Positions 1 through 7,591 of a stretch of 64,000 bases of DNA are shown here, one piece after another (within the stretch, counting starts at the first letter, position 1; each line of letters opens with the position of its first letter). Origin of the DNA: Moritella sp. Urea-trap-13 (GTDB lineage Bacteria > Pseudomonadota > Gammaproteobacteria > Enterobacterales > Moritellaceae). The notes under the pieces are model-generated. The model was not told the origin of the DNA, did no database searches, and worked only from the letters and a program-made list of their open reading frames with translations. A program made the translations under genes and the position numbers. The stretch covers positions 1-64,000 of the forward strand of contig NZ_PJCA01000040.1 of assembly GCF_002836355.1 (NCBI RefSeq). Direction: 5' to 3'.

Positions 1-18
1 ATGATTCAGGTTTTTTTA

Positions 19-65
19 TGCCTGAAATTCAAGGATACAAGAAATACAGATTGTGCAGAGTGGTA
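19..65 (+). repeat. Leader repeat, copy A (5' flank of tRNA-Asp unit)
   Basis: This stretch runs from TGCCTGAAATTC to GAGTGGTA and recurs 175 bases downstream at 194-237 with small differences. Positions 1-18 match the T-rich end of the terminator at 176-193, so the window opens inside the tail of a preceding unit of the same kind. This is the pattern of a tandem tRNA array whose earlier members lie left of the window. Confidence 0.75.
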
Positions 66-150
66 GTTCAGTTGGTTAGACTATTTACAATAAAGGCGGC
101 CTGTCACGCTGCCGAAGGCTTCGCGAGTTCGAGTCTCGTCCACTCCGCCA
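57..150 (+). tRNA. tRNA-Asp(GTC)-like gene, malformed
   Basis: The anticodon arm (five-pair stem around CTGTCAC, anticodon GTC), the T arm (GCGAG/CTCGT around TTCGAGT), the D-loop start AGTTGGTTA and the encoded GCCA end all identify tRNA-Asp. The copy is 94 nt where 77 is normal. About 12 extra bases lie between the D stem and the anticodon stem, and the variable region is 10 nt instead of 5. The first acceptor pair is A-C, and the D stem has a U-C mismatch. These changes would probably block folding or processing, so this is likely a pseudo-tRNA at the end of an array, with functional copies presumably upstream of the window. It is followed at once by a strong terminator. Confidence 0.65.
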
Positions 151-161
151 ACAAACAACGA

Positions 162-192
162 AAGCCTGAATCGATAGATTCAGGCTTTTTTT
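162..192 (+). terminator. Rho-independent terminator of the tRNA-Asp unit
   Basis: AAGCCTGAATC, loop GATA, GATTCAGGCTT and then a run of T. The perfect 11-pair stem ends transcription of the tRNA unit. The same sequence ends at the left edge of the window (1-18). Confidence 0.9.
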
Positions 193-193
193 G

Positions 194-237
194 TGCCTGA
201 AATTCAGAGATACAAAAACAGATTGTGCAGAGTGGTA
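194..237 (+). repeat. Leader repeat, copy B, truncated unit
   Basis: Second copy of the array leader. It stops at GAGTGGTA, the acceptor strand and positions 8-9 of the tRNA, and then runs into unrelated sequence. It looks like the scar of a recombination or deletion that removed the rest of a tRNA-Asp gene. Confidence 0.75.
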
Positions 238-264
238 AGCAGCCATCCTTGGCTTTATTAACGA

Positions 265-1698
265 TTAGATTTTAGCGAGTGATGTCGGGTAGTTTCTATC
301 TTGAGCTATGCTGCATGCCCGCTTATCTATATCGCTTTCAGAGAGCGTCATGAAACTGGTGTTAGGCTTATTTGAATCACTTAGCTGTGCATATGAATAG
401 TCAAAAAGCTTATGAATGATTTGATCAGCCACTGTGAGTGCTGACGAGGCTTTAACTATTTCAGCTCTGGCATATTGCAGTCCTTCAAAAGATACGTCAT
501 ATGCGCGTAGAGAGACGTCTTTACCGGGTATTTGTTGTGCACCAAATAAAGGTCTTCCTGCAATAATTGCATTATCAAAACTAGGGATGAAATGACTGAT
601 GTGGTTAATGGCTTTTTGAGTTCGGCTATCAGACTCTTGCTCATCCCAACCTTGAATTAGCTTGTTAATAAAGCTTTTATCCAATTTAGGTTGGGCACTG
701 TCATCTGTTGTCTTGGCTAGTCCATTTTTAAATAACGTAATTTCTTCTGTCATGCCATGTAACTGGAAATAACCATCAGGATATGGCGTTAATTGCGCCA
801 TGCCCTCTGGTGTTCCGCGTTCCCCATGAAAGACGACTTCTGGCCAACGCTCGCTTTGCTGCCAGTGAGTAATATAAGCGGCTTTAAATTCAACCATACG
901 TTCTTTTGGGGTATCTGCCATGTCATCAATAACACCAGTTCTATAACCACAGGCATTAATCAAATAATCAACTTCGGTTGTCGCTTGATTACCATTTTCA
1001 GAATGTGTGATTAACCAAGTGTTATTAGCAGTGTAAGTGACGTTAGTCACTTTAGTATTTATCAGCAAGTTACAAGATGTTGACGCGTTTAGGCTAAGCT
1101 CTGTGCTCGCTGCGATACGAAATAAACTCAAGCCGTATTCTTGCACCATTAACAAGGGGAATTTAACGGAATCAAGATCAAGAGTCTTAGCAAGCGGGAT
1201 CATCCAATCAGAGAATTGAGATATCTCTGAAGGCTGTGATGCATTTTTTAATAACTCGAGATCATCACGGCTAAACATCTGATAATAATCGTCTGCTTCA
1301 CCGAGTACTTTATTGCTTTGATCTGTTTGAATAAGCGATTTGTAACGTTGGGTGAGTAACTCAAGTCTGGGTAACAATGTTTTGATATTACCGGCATCAC
1401 GCTGAGGGATAGCAATAACAGTTGGACGCTTATTGATACAATGCGGATAGATTTTCATTGTTGCGATTGATTGTTCTAATAACGTCAGGCATTGGTCATC
1501 AGAGATGTCTGGGTAAAGGTTACCGCCAGCATGCAAATGGCATACCGGTGGTCCATTGACTAAGCTAACACCTTCTTCAAATAAAGTGACATTAATGTCT
1601 AACCCTGCCAAACGCAGTGCGATGGTGCTACCTGCGATACCACCGCCGATAACTGCAATGCGTTTTGATTTTAGAGTTGAAGGTATGTTCTTGAGCAT
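265..1698 (-). CDS. FAD-dependent oxidoreductase
   Basis: A 477-residue flavoprotein with an N-terminal Rossmann dinucleotide fold: VIGGGIAGST at residues 16-25, followed by an acidic end of beta 2 (LFEEG). A second nucleotide-binding strand (YLINACGYRTG) lies in the middle. No signal peptide or membrane segment is seen, so it should be cytosolic. The HLHAGGNLYP stretch near residue 54 is a recognisable feature of the group, but I cannot name the substrate. It is monocistronic, with the start preceded by GAAGAG. An amino-acid or hydroxy-acid oxidase or dehydrogenase is possible. The family call is firm and the reaction is unknown. Confidence 0.8.
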   Translation of the reverse strand: MLKNIPSTLKSKRIAVIGGGIAGSTIALRLAGLDINVTLFEEGVSLVNGPPVCHLHAGGNLYPDISDDQCLTLLEQSIATMKIYPHCINKRPTVIAIPQRDAGNIKTLLPRLELLTQRYKSLIQTDQSNKVLGEADDYYQMFSRDDLELLKNASQPSEISQFSDWMIPLAKTLDLDSVKFPLLMVQEYGLSLFRIAASTELSLNASTSCNLLINTKVTNVTYTANNTWLITHSENGNQATTEVDYLINACGYRTGVIDDMADTPKERMVEFKAAYITHWQQSERWPEVVFHGERGTPEGMAQLTPYPDGYFQLHGMTEEITLFKNGLAKTTDDSAQPKLDKSFINKLIQGWDEQESDSRTQKAINHISHFIPSFDNAIIAGRPLFGAQQIPGKDVSLRAYDVSFEGLQYARAEIVKASSALTVADQIIHKLFDYSYAQLSDSNKPNTSFMTLSESDIDKRACSIAQDRNYPTSLAKI

Positions 1699-1828
1699 TC
1701 TCTTCGCAACGTATAAATAATTAGATTATTTATTATGCCAATTATTTATACGGGAATGAAACTTATTTTTAGTTAAAGTGCATTTATACTAACTAAATAC
1801 CGATGTTTTTCAGGTATTCGCACGAACT

Positions 1829-2458
1829 TTATCCGGTTGCTAACCAGATCCCAACAAACACCATTAGTGAACCTGCAATTTTATTGAGTAAGCGTACATT
1901 ATTACTTTTTTGTAAAAACAGGCGTAATGTTTGTCCACCACTGGCATACATTAATAAGCAGCTAAATTCGGTAATCAGAATAATGGCAACTAGCACTGAT
2001 AGTTGCGGAGTCAATGCCTGTGATGGATTAATGAAAGGCGGTAATAGTGAAATCATAAATACCCAACCTTTTGGATTCGCAATCGCTGTTACAAAACCTT
2101 GACTGGCCAATTGCATCGGCTTCATCTTGTCTTCAACACTAGCGCTATCTGAGATAGCTAATTTACCTTTTGAACGCCACATTTGGATTCCAAGATAAAT
2201 AAGATAACTACCACCTAGATATTTAAGTGCTGAGAATGCACTCGGGTATTTCAGCATCACAGTAGCTACGCCAATAACGGCTAAAATAGCAACCAAACCG
2301 ACCCCTAATAATTCCCCCCACATCATGTGCAAGCTACGCTTTACACCAATAGTCATACCTAATGTCATCGATAACGTCATACACATACCTGGTGTAATTG
2401 AAACGAAGAAAAAAGTAGGGATAAACAGTGCTAAAAGTTGTAAATCGATGGCGGACAT
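1829..2458 (-). CDS. LysE/RhtB-family amino-acid exporter
   Basis: A 209-residue, highly hydrophobic protein with about six predicted membrane segments. The N-terminal ITPGMCMTLSMTLGMTIG stretch corresponds to the conserved P-G-P and G-rich region of LysE/RhtB exporters, and ANPKGWVFMISLLPPF in the middle is the second family landmark. Members export amino acids or homoserine lactone-like compounds from the cytoplasm by proton antiport. The substrate here cannot be read from sequence. It stands alone, divergent from the unknown gene at 2683. No strong ribosome-binding site precedes the ATG. Confidence 0.88.
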   Translation of the reverse strand: MSAIDLQLLALFIPTFFFVSITPGMCMTLSMTLGMTIGVKRSLHMMWGELLGVGLVAILAVIGVATVMLKYPSAFSALKYLGGSYLIYLGIQMWRSKGKLAISDSASVEDKMKPMQLASQGFVTAIANPKGWVFMISLLPPFINPSQALTPQLSVLVAIILITEFSCLLMYASGGQTLRLFLQKSNNVRLLNKIAGSLMVFVGIWLATG

Positions 2459-2597
2459 TAGGCAAACTTAGTTATAGGGATGAGGTTTGATAATATCACT
2501 ATTCAATTAGTTTTCTGTATTCTATTGTCGAATGAATATAAATTAGCCATTTTTTACTTTGTTAATTTAATCACACTATTCATTTTTAATTTTATCC

Positions 2598-2635
2598 AAG
2601 TATAGGTTTAAAAAATTATCCTTAAGCCTATACTT
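2598..2635. other. Inverted repeat in the divergent promoter region
   Basis: AAGTATAGGTTTAA and TTAAGCCTATACTT form a 14-pair stem (one G-U) around a 10-nt AT loop, 47 bases before the gene at 2683. There is no T-run after it on either strand, so it is more likely an operator or a 5' leader structure than a terminator. Confidence 0.5.
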
Positions 2636-2682
2636 ATTACTTCTGCAATTGTATTTAGTATTTAGACTGGAATGACGCCTTA

Positions 2683-3873
2683 ATGATAAAATTTATTACT
2701 TCTCCGCAAGAAATGCGACTCTCTGATGTTGAAACAGCACAGTATGATCAAATCGTAGATTATGTGACTGAAATCAGCTTGAATTTAATGGCTGTTAAAG
2801 TCACTAACCGACCTGAAGATTTTCTTGGTTGGTGTAATGAGTTATACAATTATGTGCGTTACGGTATCAATATGGATTTGCTTGATGCAAAACATGAAAA
2901 ACCGTTACAAAAATTACTGCAGTTATTAGAAGCATCAATTACTTGCCGTCAGGTTAAAACATCACGTATAACACCTTGGCCTTTTTTGAAAAACTTCATA
3001 CTCGATCAAGCTGAGCGCCAAGCATTACCAGAGCGTCTGCGCTTATTAAACTATATCAGTACATTACGTCTAAGCACGTTAGCAGATATGTCTGACGTAG
3101 AACGCCTCGCGTTTGCAGGTAAGCATTTGTCTGCACATGAACCTGCAAAGTTTGACTTTGATGTTGAACTATTCGGTAGCACACGTGGTGCAAAAGGTTT
3201 TCACGAATTATTACAACATACTCCATCGCTACTTGATGACGCATTATCTGCAATACCAGCAGAAGGCGATGTAAGCGAAGCCGATTATAAAGAGTTTGTG
3301 AAACGCTATATAGCCGCTTTCTCTACATTAGATAAAGCGAAGGCAGGCCTGTTTGCTGCTACGCGTTTATTAGCAATGCGTCGACCTGATGTCTTTATGG
3401 TACTTACTGCTACAAAAGTGGATGCGTTATGCCAAGGTCTTGGCTTAGTTAAGTTAAAAGCAACAGACTTTTCTCGTTACTGGGTAGATGTGATTGAAGG
3501 ACTTCATCGCCAACCTTGGTTTAAATCAGCACAACCTGAAGATGCAACCGAGCTTGAACTGTGGAATAACCGTGTTGTGTTATTTGATCTGTTCTTTTTT
3601 GTTGATAAAGATTTCGCTAATAAATCAAATTATCTAAAATTGAAAAATAAGCCTGTGGCTGTTCGTAGCTCAACAGGTGGTCGTACGCGTGCAACGGGTG
3701 CTGTACGTCAAAAACGAACTAAAGAAAGCGCAACAGAAGCGGTAGACCGTTTATTGGCTGAAGCTGATTTACCTTCTTATCTACAAAGTAAGCGAGACTC
3801 AATGATTGTTGAAGTTGAGAAAGGTAAGAGTGCGACAGAAGTGATGCAGTTGATTCGTGCTATTTTTGGTTAA
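2683..3873 (+). CDS. Hypothetical protein, 396 aa
   Basis: I do not recognise this protein. It is soluble and mostly helical by composition, with no signal peptide. Residues about 230-290 contain RLLAMRRPDVFMVL, followed by LCQGLGL and a tryptophan-rich FSRYWVDVIEGL. This resembles the 'all-R-P-D-x-F ... YW' pattern I associate with accessory domains of some restriction-type and AAA proteins; the resemblance is weak and from memory. A basic, glycine-rich linker (RSSTGGRTRATGAVRQKR, about 328-345) could contact nucleic acid. The C-terminal 50 residues are again helical. It is alone between an exporter and a symporter, followed by a bidirectional terminator. Confidence 0.7.
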   Translation: MIKFITSPQEMRLSDVETAQYDQIVDYVTEISLNLMAVKVTNRPEDFLGWCNELYNYVRYGINMDLLDAKHEKPLQKLLQLLEASITCRQVKTSRITPWPFLKNFILDQAERQALPERLRLLNYISTLRLSTLADMSDVERLAFAGKHLSAHEPAKFDFDVELFGSTRGAKGFHELLQHTPSLLDDALSAIPAEGDVSEADYKEFVKRYIAAFSTLDKAKAGLFAATRLLAMRRPDVFMVLTATKVDALCQGLGLVKLKATDFSRYWVDVIEGLHRQPWFKSAQPEDATELELWNNRVVLFDLFFFVDKDFANKSNYLKLKNKPVAVRSSTGGRTRATGAVRQKRTKESATEAVDRLLAEADLPSYLQSKRDSMIVEVEKGKSATEVMQLIRAIFG

Positions 3874-3920
3874 TCTGAAATACAATTTCATTAACTAAGA
3901 TTGAAATAATAGTAGAAATA

Positions 3921-3948
3921 AAAAAAGGCTTCATAACGAAGCCTTTTT
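3921..3948. terminator. Bidirectional terminator
   Basis: AAAAAAGGCTTC, loop ATAAC, GAAGCCTTTTT. It lies between the convergent genes ending at 3873 (+) and 3968 (-) and has A and T tracts on both sides, so it can serve both. Confidence 0.88.
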
Positions 3949-3967
3949 AGTCTTTGTGTTTTAGTTA

Positions 3968-5353
3968 TTAAAGGCTAATTAGGCCTACAGCTTGCAAGAA
4001 TACAATTGCAATCGCTACTGGTGATAAGTAACGTAAGCAGAAGATAACCGCTTTATAAGCAAGTTCTGGCAAAGCAAACTCTTCACGCGTGATATTCTCG
4101 TTAACAACCCAACCTACTAGTACCGCAGTAAATAGACCTGCAAGTGGTAGCATGATGTTGGCAGTTAGTTTATCCAATGCATCGAAGAAGTTTAGACCCA
4201 TAACTACATCTTGAGCCCAAGGTGCACCACTTAGTGAGAATACAGTTAGTAGTGACAGAGCCCATATGCTACAACCTGCGACGATAGTTGCTTTAGCTCG
4301 AGTTAAACCAAGACGTTCGTTTAAGTATGCTACTGGTGATTCAAGTAGTGCGATCACTGATGTGAATGCAGCGAATGTCACCATGATGAAGAATAGCGTA
4401 CCAAACAGTGAACCTAGAGGCATTTGACCGAACGCGATAGGTAGTGACACGAATAGTAAACCAGGACCTGCAGAAGGTTCCATGCCGTTAGCAAATACGA
4501 TTGGGAAGATAGCCATACCTGCGATAAGTGCTACCGCTGTATCCATGATCGCGATCCAGATAGATGTTTTCGCGATTGATGTACCTTCTGGCATATATGC
4601 GCCGTAAACCATCATGATACCTGATGATAAACTTAGCGTGAAGAAGGCGTGACCTAATGCAGTCAATACACCGTCAAATGACAGTTTAGAGAAATCTGGT
4701 GAGAACATGAATTGTGCTGCTTGACCAAAGTTACCTGTCGCTGCTGCATAAACCATGATGATCGTTAATAGTATAAACAGTAACGGCATTAAGTAGGTTA
4801 CTGCTTTTTCTAAGCCAGCATTAACACCACGAATCAATACTAACATTGCTGCAATGATAGTAATTGAAGCCCAGATGATTAATTGCGTTGTATCTGTGAT
4901 TAAACCAGTGAATAACGCACCAATCTCATCTTTATGTGATATCTCAGATCCGACAGTGGCAAGGAAGTCACCGCTGATGCCAAAGAAGATGTAGGCTGCG
5001 GCCCAACCGGCAATAACGATATAGAAGCTTAGGATAAGTGAACCAGCGATAACGCCTGATGCACCGAGTAGAGACCAAATACTTGAACCGCCTGATTCCT
5101 TGGCAATGGTTGCTGATGCATTTGCTGGTGAAGTACGTGCGCGTTTACCAATCATTACCTCTGCCATCATCACAGGGATACCGATAAGTAGAATGCAGAA
5201 TAGGTAAACTAGTACGAATGCACCACCACCATTTTCGCCCATAATGTAAGGGAACTTCCAAAGGTTACCTAAACCTACAGCTGCGCCCGCTGCTGCAAGT
5301 ACATATTTAAATTCGCTAGACCAGCGGTTGTCAATTGTTGTGCTTGTTGTCAT
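3968..5353 (-). CDS. Sodium-dependent transporter, NSS (SNF) family
   Basis: A 461-residue polytopic membrane protein. The first membrane segment carries GLGNLWKFPYIMGENGGG, the sodium- and substrate-binding signature of neurotransmitter:sodium symporters such as LeuT and MhsT. About 11 membrane segments follow, as in bacterial members. The substrate is probably an amino acid. I place the start at the ATG giving MTTSTTIDN, because AGGA sits 7 nt before it. An in-frame ATG eight codons upstream (5377) has no ribosome-binding site. The gene is monocistronic, convergent with the unknown gene upstream in coordinates. Confidence 0.92.
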   Translation of the reverse strand: MTTSTTIDNRWSSEFKYVLAAAGAAVGLGNLWKFPYIMGENGGGAFVLVYLFCILLIGIPVMMAEVMIGKRARTSPANASATIAKESGGSSIWSLLGASGVIAGSLILSFYIVIAGWAAAYIFFGISGDFLATVGSEISHKDEIGALFTGLITDTTQLIIWASITIIAAMLVLIRGVNAGLEKAVTYLMPLLFILLTIIMVYAAATGNFGQAAQFMFSPDFSKLSFDGVLTALGHAFFTLSLSSGIMMVYGAYMPEGTSIAKTSIWIAIMDTAVALIAGMAIFPIVFANGMEPSAGPGLLFVSLPIAFGQMPLGSLFGTLFFIMVTFAAFTSVIALLESPVAYLNERLGLTRAKATIVAGCSIWALSLLTVFSLSGAPWAQDVVMGLNFFDALDKLTANIMLPLAGLFTAVLVGWVVNENITREEFALPELAYKAVIFCLRYLSPVAIAIVFLQAVGLISL

Positions 5354-5712
5354 TTTCCCATCCTGGGTTGTGTACATATAGTTATGTACATACTAATAAC
5401 ATATTAAAAACACCGATATAAGCTCTTTAATTAGAGGATAACTCTAAAAAGGCTGTTATTTATTTACTTAATACTTACATTCAGTCTTCAGCTGGTTAAA
5501 GGTTTCAGTTGGGCGACTCAGTTCAGAGCTAAATGCTTATATTTTGAGTATGCGCTGTATATTGCAGTTTTTTACTATTTTTGCATAGAAGGGCTGTTAT
5601 TTGATTGTTTTTTATTCTAAGGCGGGTGTTAACTTGAGTGGATAATTTAATAAACCTGAATTAGCGTCCTAATTCAGGTTTATTAAATATAATGTATTTT
5701 ATTAAAACGTAA
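5354..5712. other. Intergenic region upstream of the NSS transporter
   Basis: This AT-rich stretch holds the transporter's promoter region and, at its left-gene end, the long hairpin at 5646-5687. I see no ORF with a ribosome-binding site and no RNA gene. Confidence 0.5.
5646..5687. terminator. Long perfect hairpin, probable terminator of the SRPBCC gene
   Basis: A 19-pair uninterrupted stem (TTTAATAAACCTGAATTAG and its complement) around CGTC, 25 bases beyond the stop of the minus-strand gene at 5713. The stem is AT-rich and the following U-tract is poor, so termination is likely but not certain. An operator or RNA-stability role is possible. Confidence 0.6.
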
Positions 5713-6195
5713 TTAAGCTGTCGCTGTTACAGTTGAAAGTGCTTTAGATAAATTCTTGATATAGGTATTTGTTAATGTTTCAAATTCAATTTTAACGACA
5801 GGTTTCAAACCAATTCCAGCAAGGCTAGGTAGTGGAATTGTAATGAGAGCATCTGTTAATAAGTTAACATCACAGCCTGCTGTTGTTTCTGTTATGATCC
5901 ATTTGCCAGATACTTTTGCACTATTATTTGTAGTATCACGCGGTTCCCAAACAATCGACTTTGTTACTGAATCACAAGTATATTCACATGCGTAAATTGT
6001 TTGTAATTGAATTGGACCTAGACCGATTTTCTTCATTTCCCAGCGGTAAGTATTTGCTGCTTCTTTGATCAAGTTATCTAGATCTGGGAAGTGATTTGTC
6101 GATGCTGGTACGTCAGCTAAAAGGTTATAAACGGTATCGATATCTGCAGGTACTGAGAATTTTTTATTAAGTTGTATTTTTACGTCGAAAGCCAT
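5713..6195 (-). CDS. SRPBCC (START/polyketide cyclase-like) protein
   Basis: A 160-residue protein whose N-terminus (FSVPADIDTVYNLLADVPASTNHFPDL) is typical of the SRPBCC fold: a first strand, then the helix covering a hydrophobic ligand pocket. Further strands (IYACEYTCDSVTKSIVWEP, GKWIITETTAGCDVNL) and a long C-terminal helix complete the fold. It has no signal peptide. Ligand and reaction are unknown; members range from lipid carriers to cyclases. AAAGGGA precedes the ATG well. It is the last of three minus-strand genes (7428 to 5713) with an Rrf2 regulator in the middle, so regulation by that protein is plausible. Confidence 0.72.
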   Translation of the reverse strand: MAFDVKIQLNKKFSVPADIDTVYNLLADVPASTNHFPDLDNLIKEAANTYRWEMKKIGLGPIQLQTIYACEYTCDSVTKSIVWEPRDTTNNSAKVSGKWIITETTAGCDVNLLTDALITIPLPSLAGIGLKPVVKIEFETLTNTYIKNLSKALSTVTATA

Positions 6196-6388
6196 TTCAA
6201 ATTTCCCTTTTATTAATAATAGTGTTTACTTTCTAAGAAATATATCCTAGAAGTGGTATTTTATTTCGCTACATTGCACCACATCGTGAGGGTTGTCAAG
6301 AATCAGACGTTGAAATTGAGGGCGTGTATAACGTTTTTTTTCTTATAATACAATAAGCTGAAAGAGTGCGTGGGCAAATTTAGGTGGT

Positions 6389-6404
6389 TATAATATATAT
6401 TATA
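6389..6404. promoter_or_regulatory. AT-only palindrome, candidate operator
   Basis: TATAATATATATTATA is a perfect 16-base palindrome between the Rrf2 gene and the SRPBCC gene, flanked by GGT and AGC. Rrf2 proteins bind AT-rich dyads, so it may be an operator for the downstream gene. An all-AT palindrome in AT-rich DNA can also arise by chance. Confidence 0.3.
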
Positions 6405-6428
6405 GCTAACCCATGTATGCCATGATGA

Positions 6429-6875
6429 TTAGGCTTGTTTCATATTGCATAAAGATTCAAATTCACGCTGTTCATCAAGTAAATCAGCAAGCGTGTATTG
6501 GTCGAGTGTTTTAAGAAAAGCTTCTATACCTGTCTGTAATAGATTCTTTAACTGATAAGTCGGCACTAAGTCGCTGTCTGCAGTATTATCATCAAACCCT
6601 TTTAAATTGTTTTCTAACGCTCGAACTAGTTGTCCTACGTTAATTTCTGATGCTGATTTTGCTAACCATATCCCGCCATTTTTTCCTCGAGATGATTTGA
6701 TGTAGTCTAACGAAGAAAGATGCGCAATCACTTTTGCAATATGATTTCGTGATGCTTGATAGACATCGGCCACTTCTGCAGAACTTGAACGTTGTCCTTT
6801 TGGTAGCGTGGATAAATACATTAATGTGCGTATACCAAAATCTGTATAAGTTGTTATCTTCACTTTTATCACCAT
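6429..6875 (-). CDS. Rrf2-family regulator, NsrR-like, without cluster cysteines
   Basis: Residues 7-85 form the winged helix of Rrf2 proteins (TTYTDFGIRTLMYL, SRNHIAKVI, RGKNGGIWL), closely following the pattern of NsrR, the nitric-oxide sensor. The C-terminal LDQYTLADLLDE also matches NsrR. The segment that carries the three Fe-S cysteines in NsrR (C-x4-C-x5-C) here reads DDNTADSDLVPTYQLK, residues 95-110, with no cysteine. The only cysteine of the protein is C143, near the end. It should therefore not hold the usual cluster. A GTG four codons in, with GGTGAT before it, may be the true start. The gene follows 6925-7428 after 49 nt and may be co-transcribed with it. Confidence 0.82.
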   Translation of the reverse strand: MVIKVKITTYTDFGIRTLMYLSTLPKGQRSSSAEVADVYQASRNHIAKVIAHLSSLDYIKSSRGKNGGIWLAKSASEINVGQLVRALENNLKGFDDNTADSDLVPTYQLKNLLQTGIEAFLKTLDQYTLADLLDEQREFESLCNMKQA

Positions 6876-6924
6876 TAGCAGAGTTATCGTTAATTAATTA
6901 TGCGCAGAGAGAGCTAGAAATTAG

Positions 6925-7428
6925 CTAGGATACCGACTCTTTTTCAACTTGATTATTTAGTACTTCTTTACCGTATTTTTGTAAAAACAGTTTAAAACCT
7001 TCGAGTAGTTCTCTAGGGTGACTGAACTGACAATAGGTAACGGGATAATCTTGATCGAGTTCTTTTAGCAGTGGACTTTTGATTGGAGCACCACGCCATA
7101 CGGCAAAAAATACCGGCTTAGGGTGGATTGAACTTAAATTGTAAGAAAGTTCATAGGCATCACTATCATTGGAGGATGTATGAATATAAAGCAGAGCATC
7201 AACTACCGATAATAACCGTAAGCGATAATGGCGATAGTTAGCGGGAGTGAATATGATCCCAGTTTGGCGTTGAAAAGCTTGTCTGTAATCATCCTGTACT
7301 TCACTTAGATTGAAAGGAAGGAACTCAAGATCGTTAATATTATTCTGTAAGAAAGTAATAACATTATCTAGGATCTTTAAGTGATCTTTATGGATATCTC
7401 CCACGTCTTGTTTGACTAATAATTTCAT
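6925..7428 (-). CDS. Hypothetical protein, possible nucleoside-deoxyribosyltransferase/TIR-like fold
   Basis: A 167-residue soluble protein that I do not recognise with certainty. Residues 75-112 (VVDALLYIHTSS, then DAYELSYNLS, then HPKPVFFAVWRG) have the layout of the Rossmann-like nucleoside 2-deoxyribosyltransferase fold: a hydrophobic strand with A-D-alpha, a conserved glutamate (E93) in a following helix, then K-P-V. That fold also includes TIR-like NAD hydrolases. The N-terminal 60 residues are predicted helical and match nothing I know. AAAGGGA precedes the ATG. It heads a run with the Rrf2 regulator and the SRPBCC gene. The fold assignment is inference. Confidence 0.6.
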   Translation of the reverse strand: MKLLVKQDVGDIHKDHLKILDNVITFLQNNINDLEFLPFNLSEVQDDYRQAFQRQTGIIFTPANYRHYRLRLLSVVDALLYIHTSSNDSDAYELSYNLSSIHPKPVFFAVWRGAPIKSPLLKELDQDYPVTYCQFSHPRELLEGFKLFLQKYGKEVLNNQVEKESVS

Positions 7429-7591
7429 TTTGATTCCCTTTCCTGACGATCGTTAAAATCGGTTGCTAGGGATACAGTTATACGCTGAACTATTAGAAAT
7501 ATTAACCAAGAGATCAAGTTATTTTAGCTTAGATTTAAAATTAGTTAAAAAGTATTAAAAACAAAAACCTAAGCTCAGCTAGAAGGCTTAT

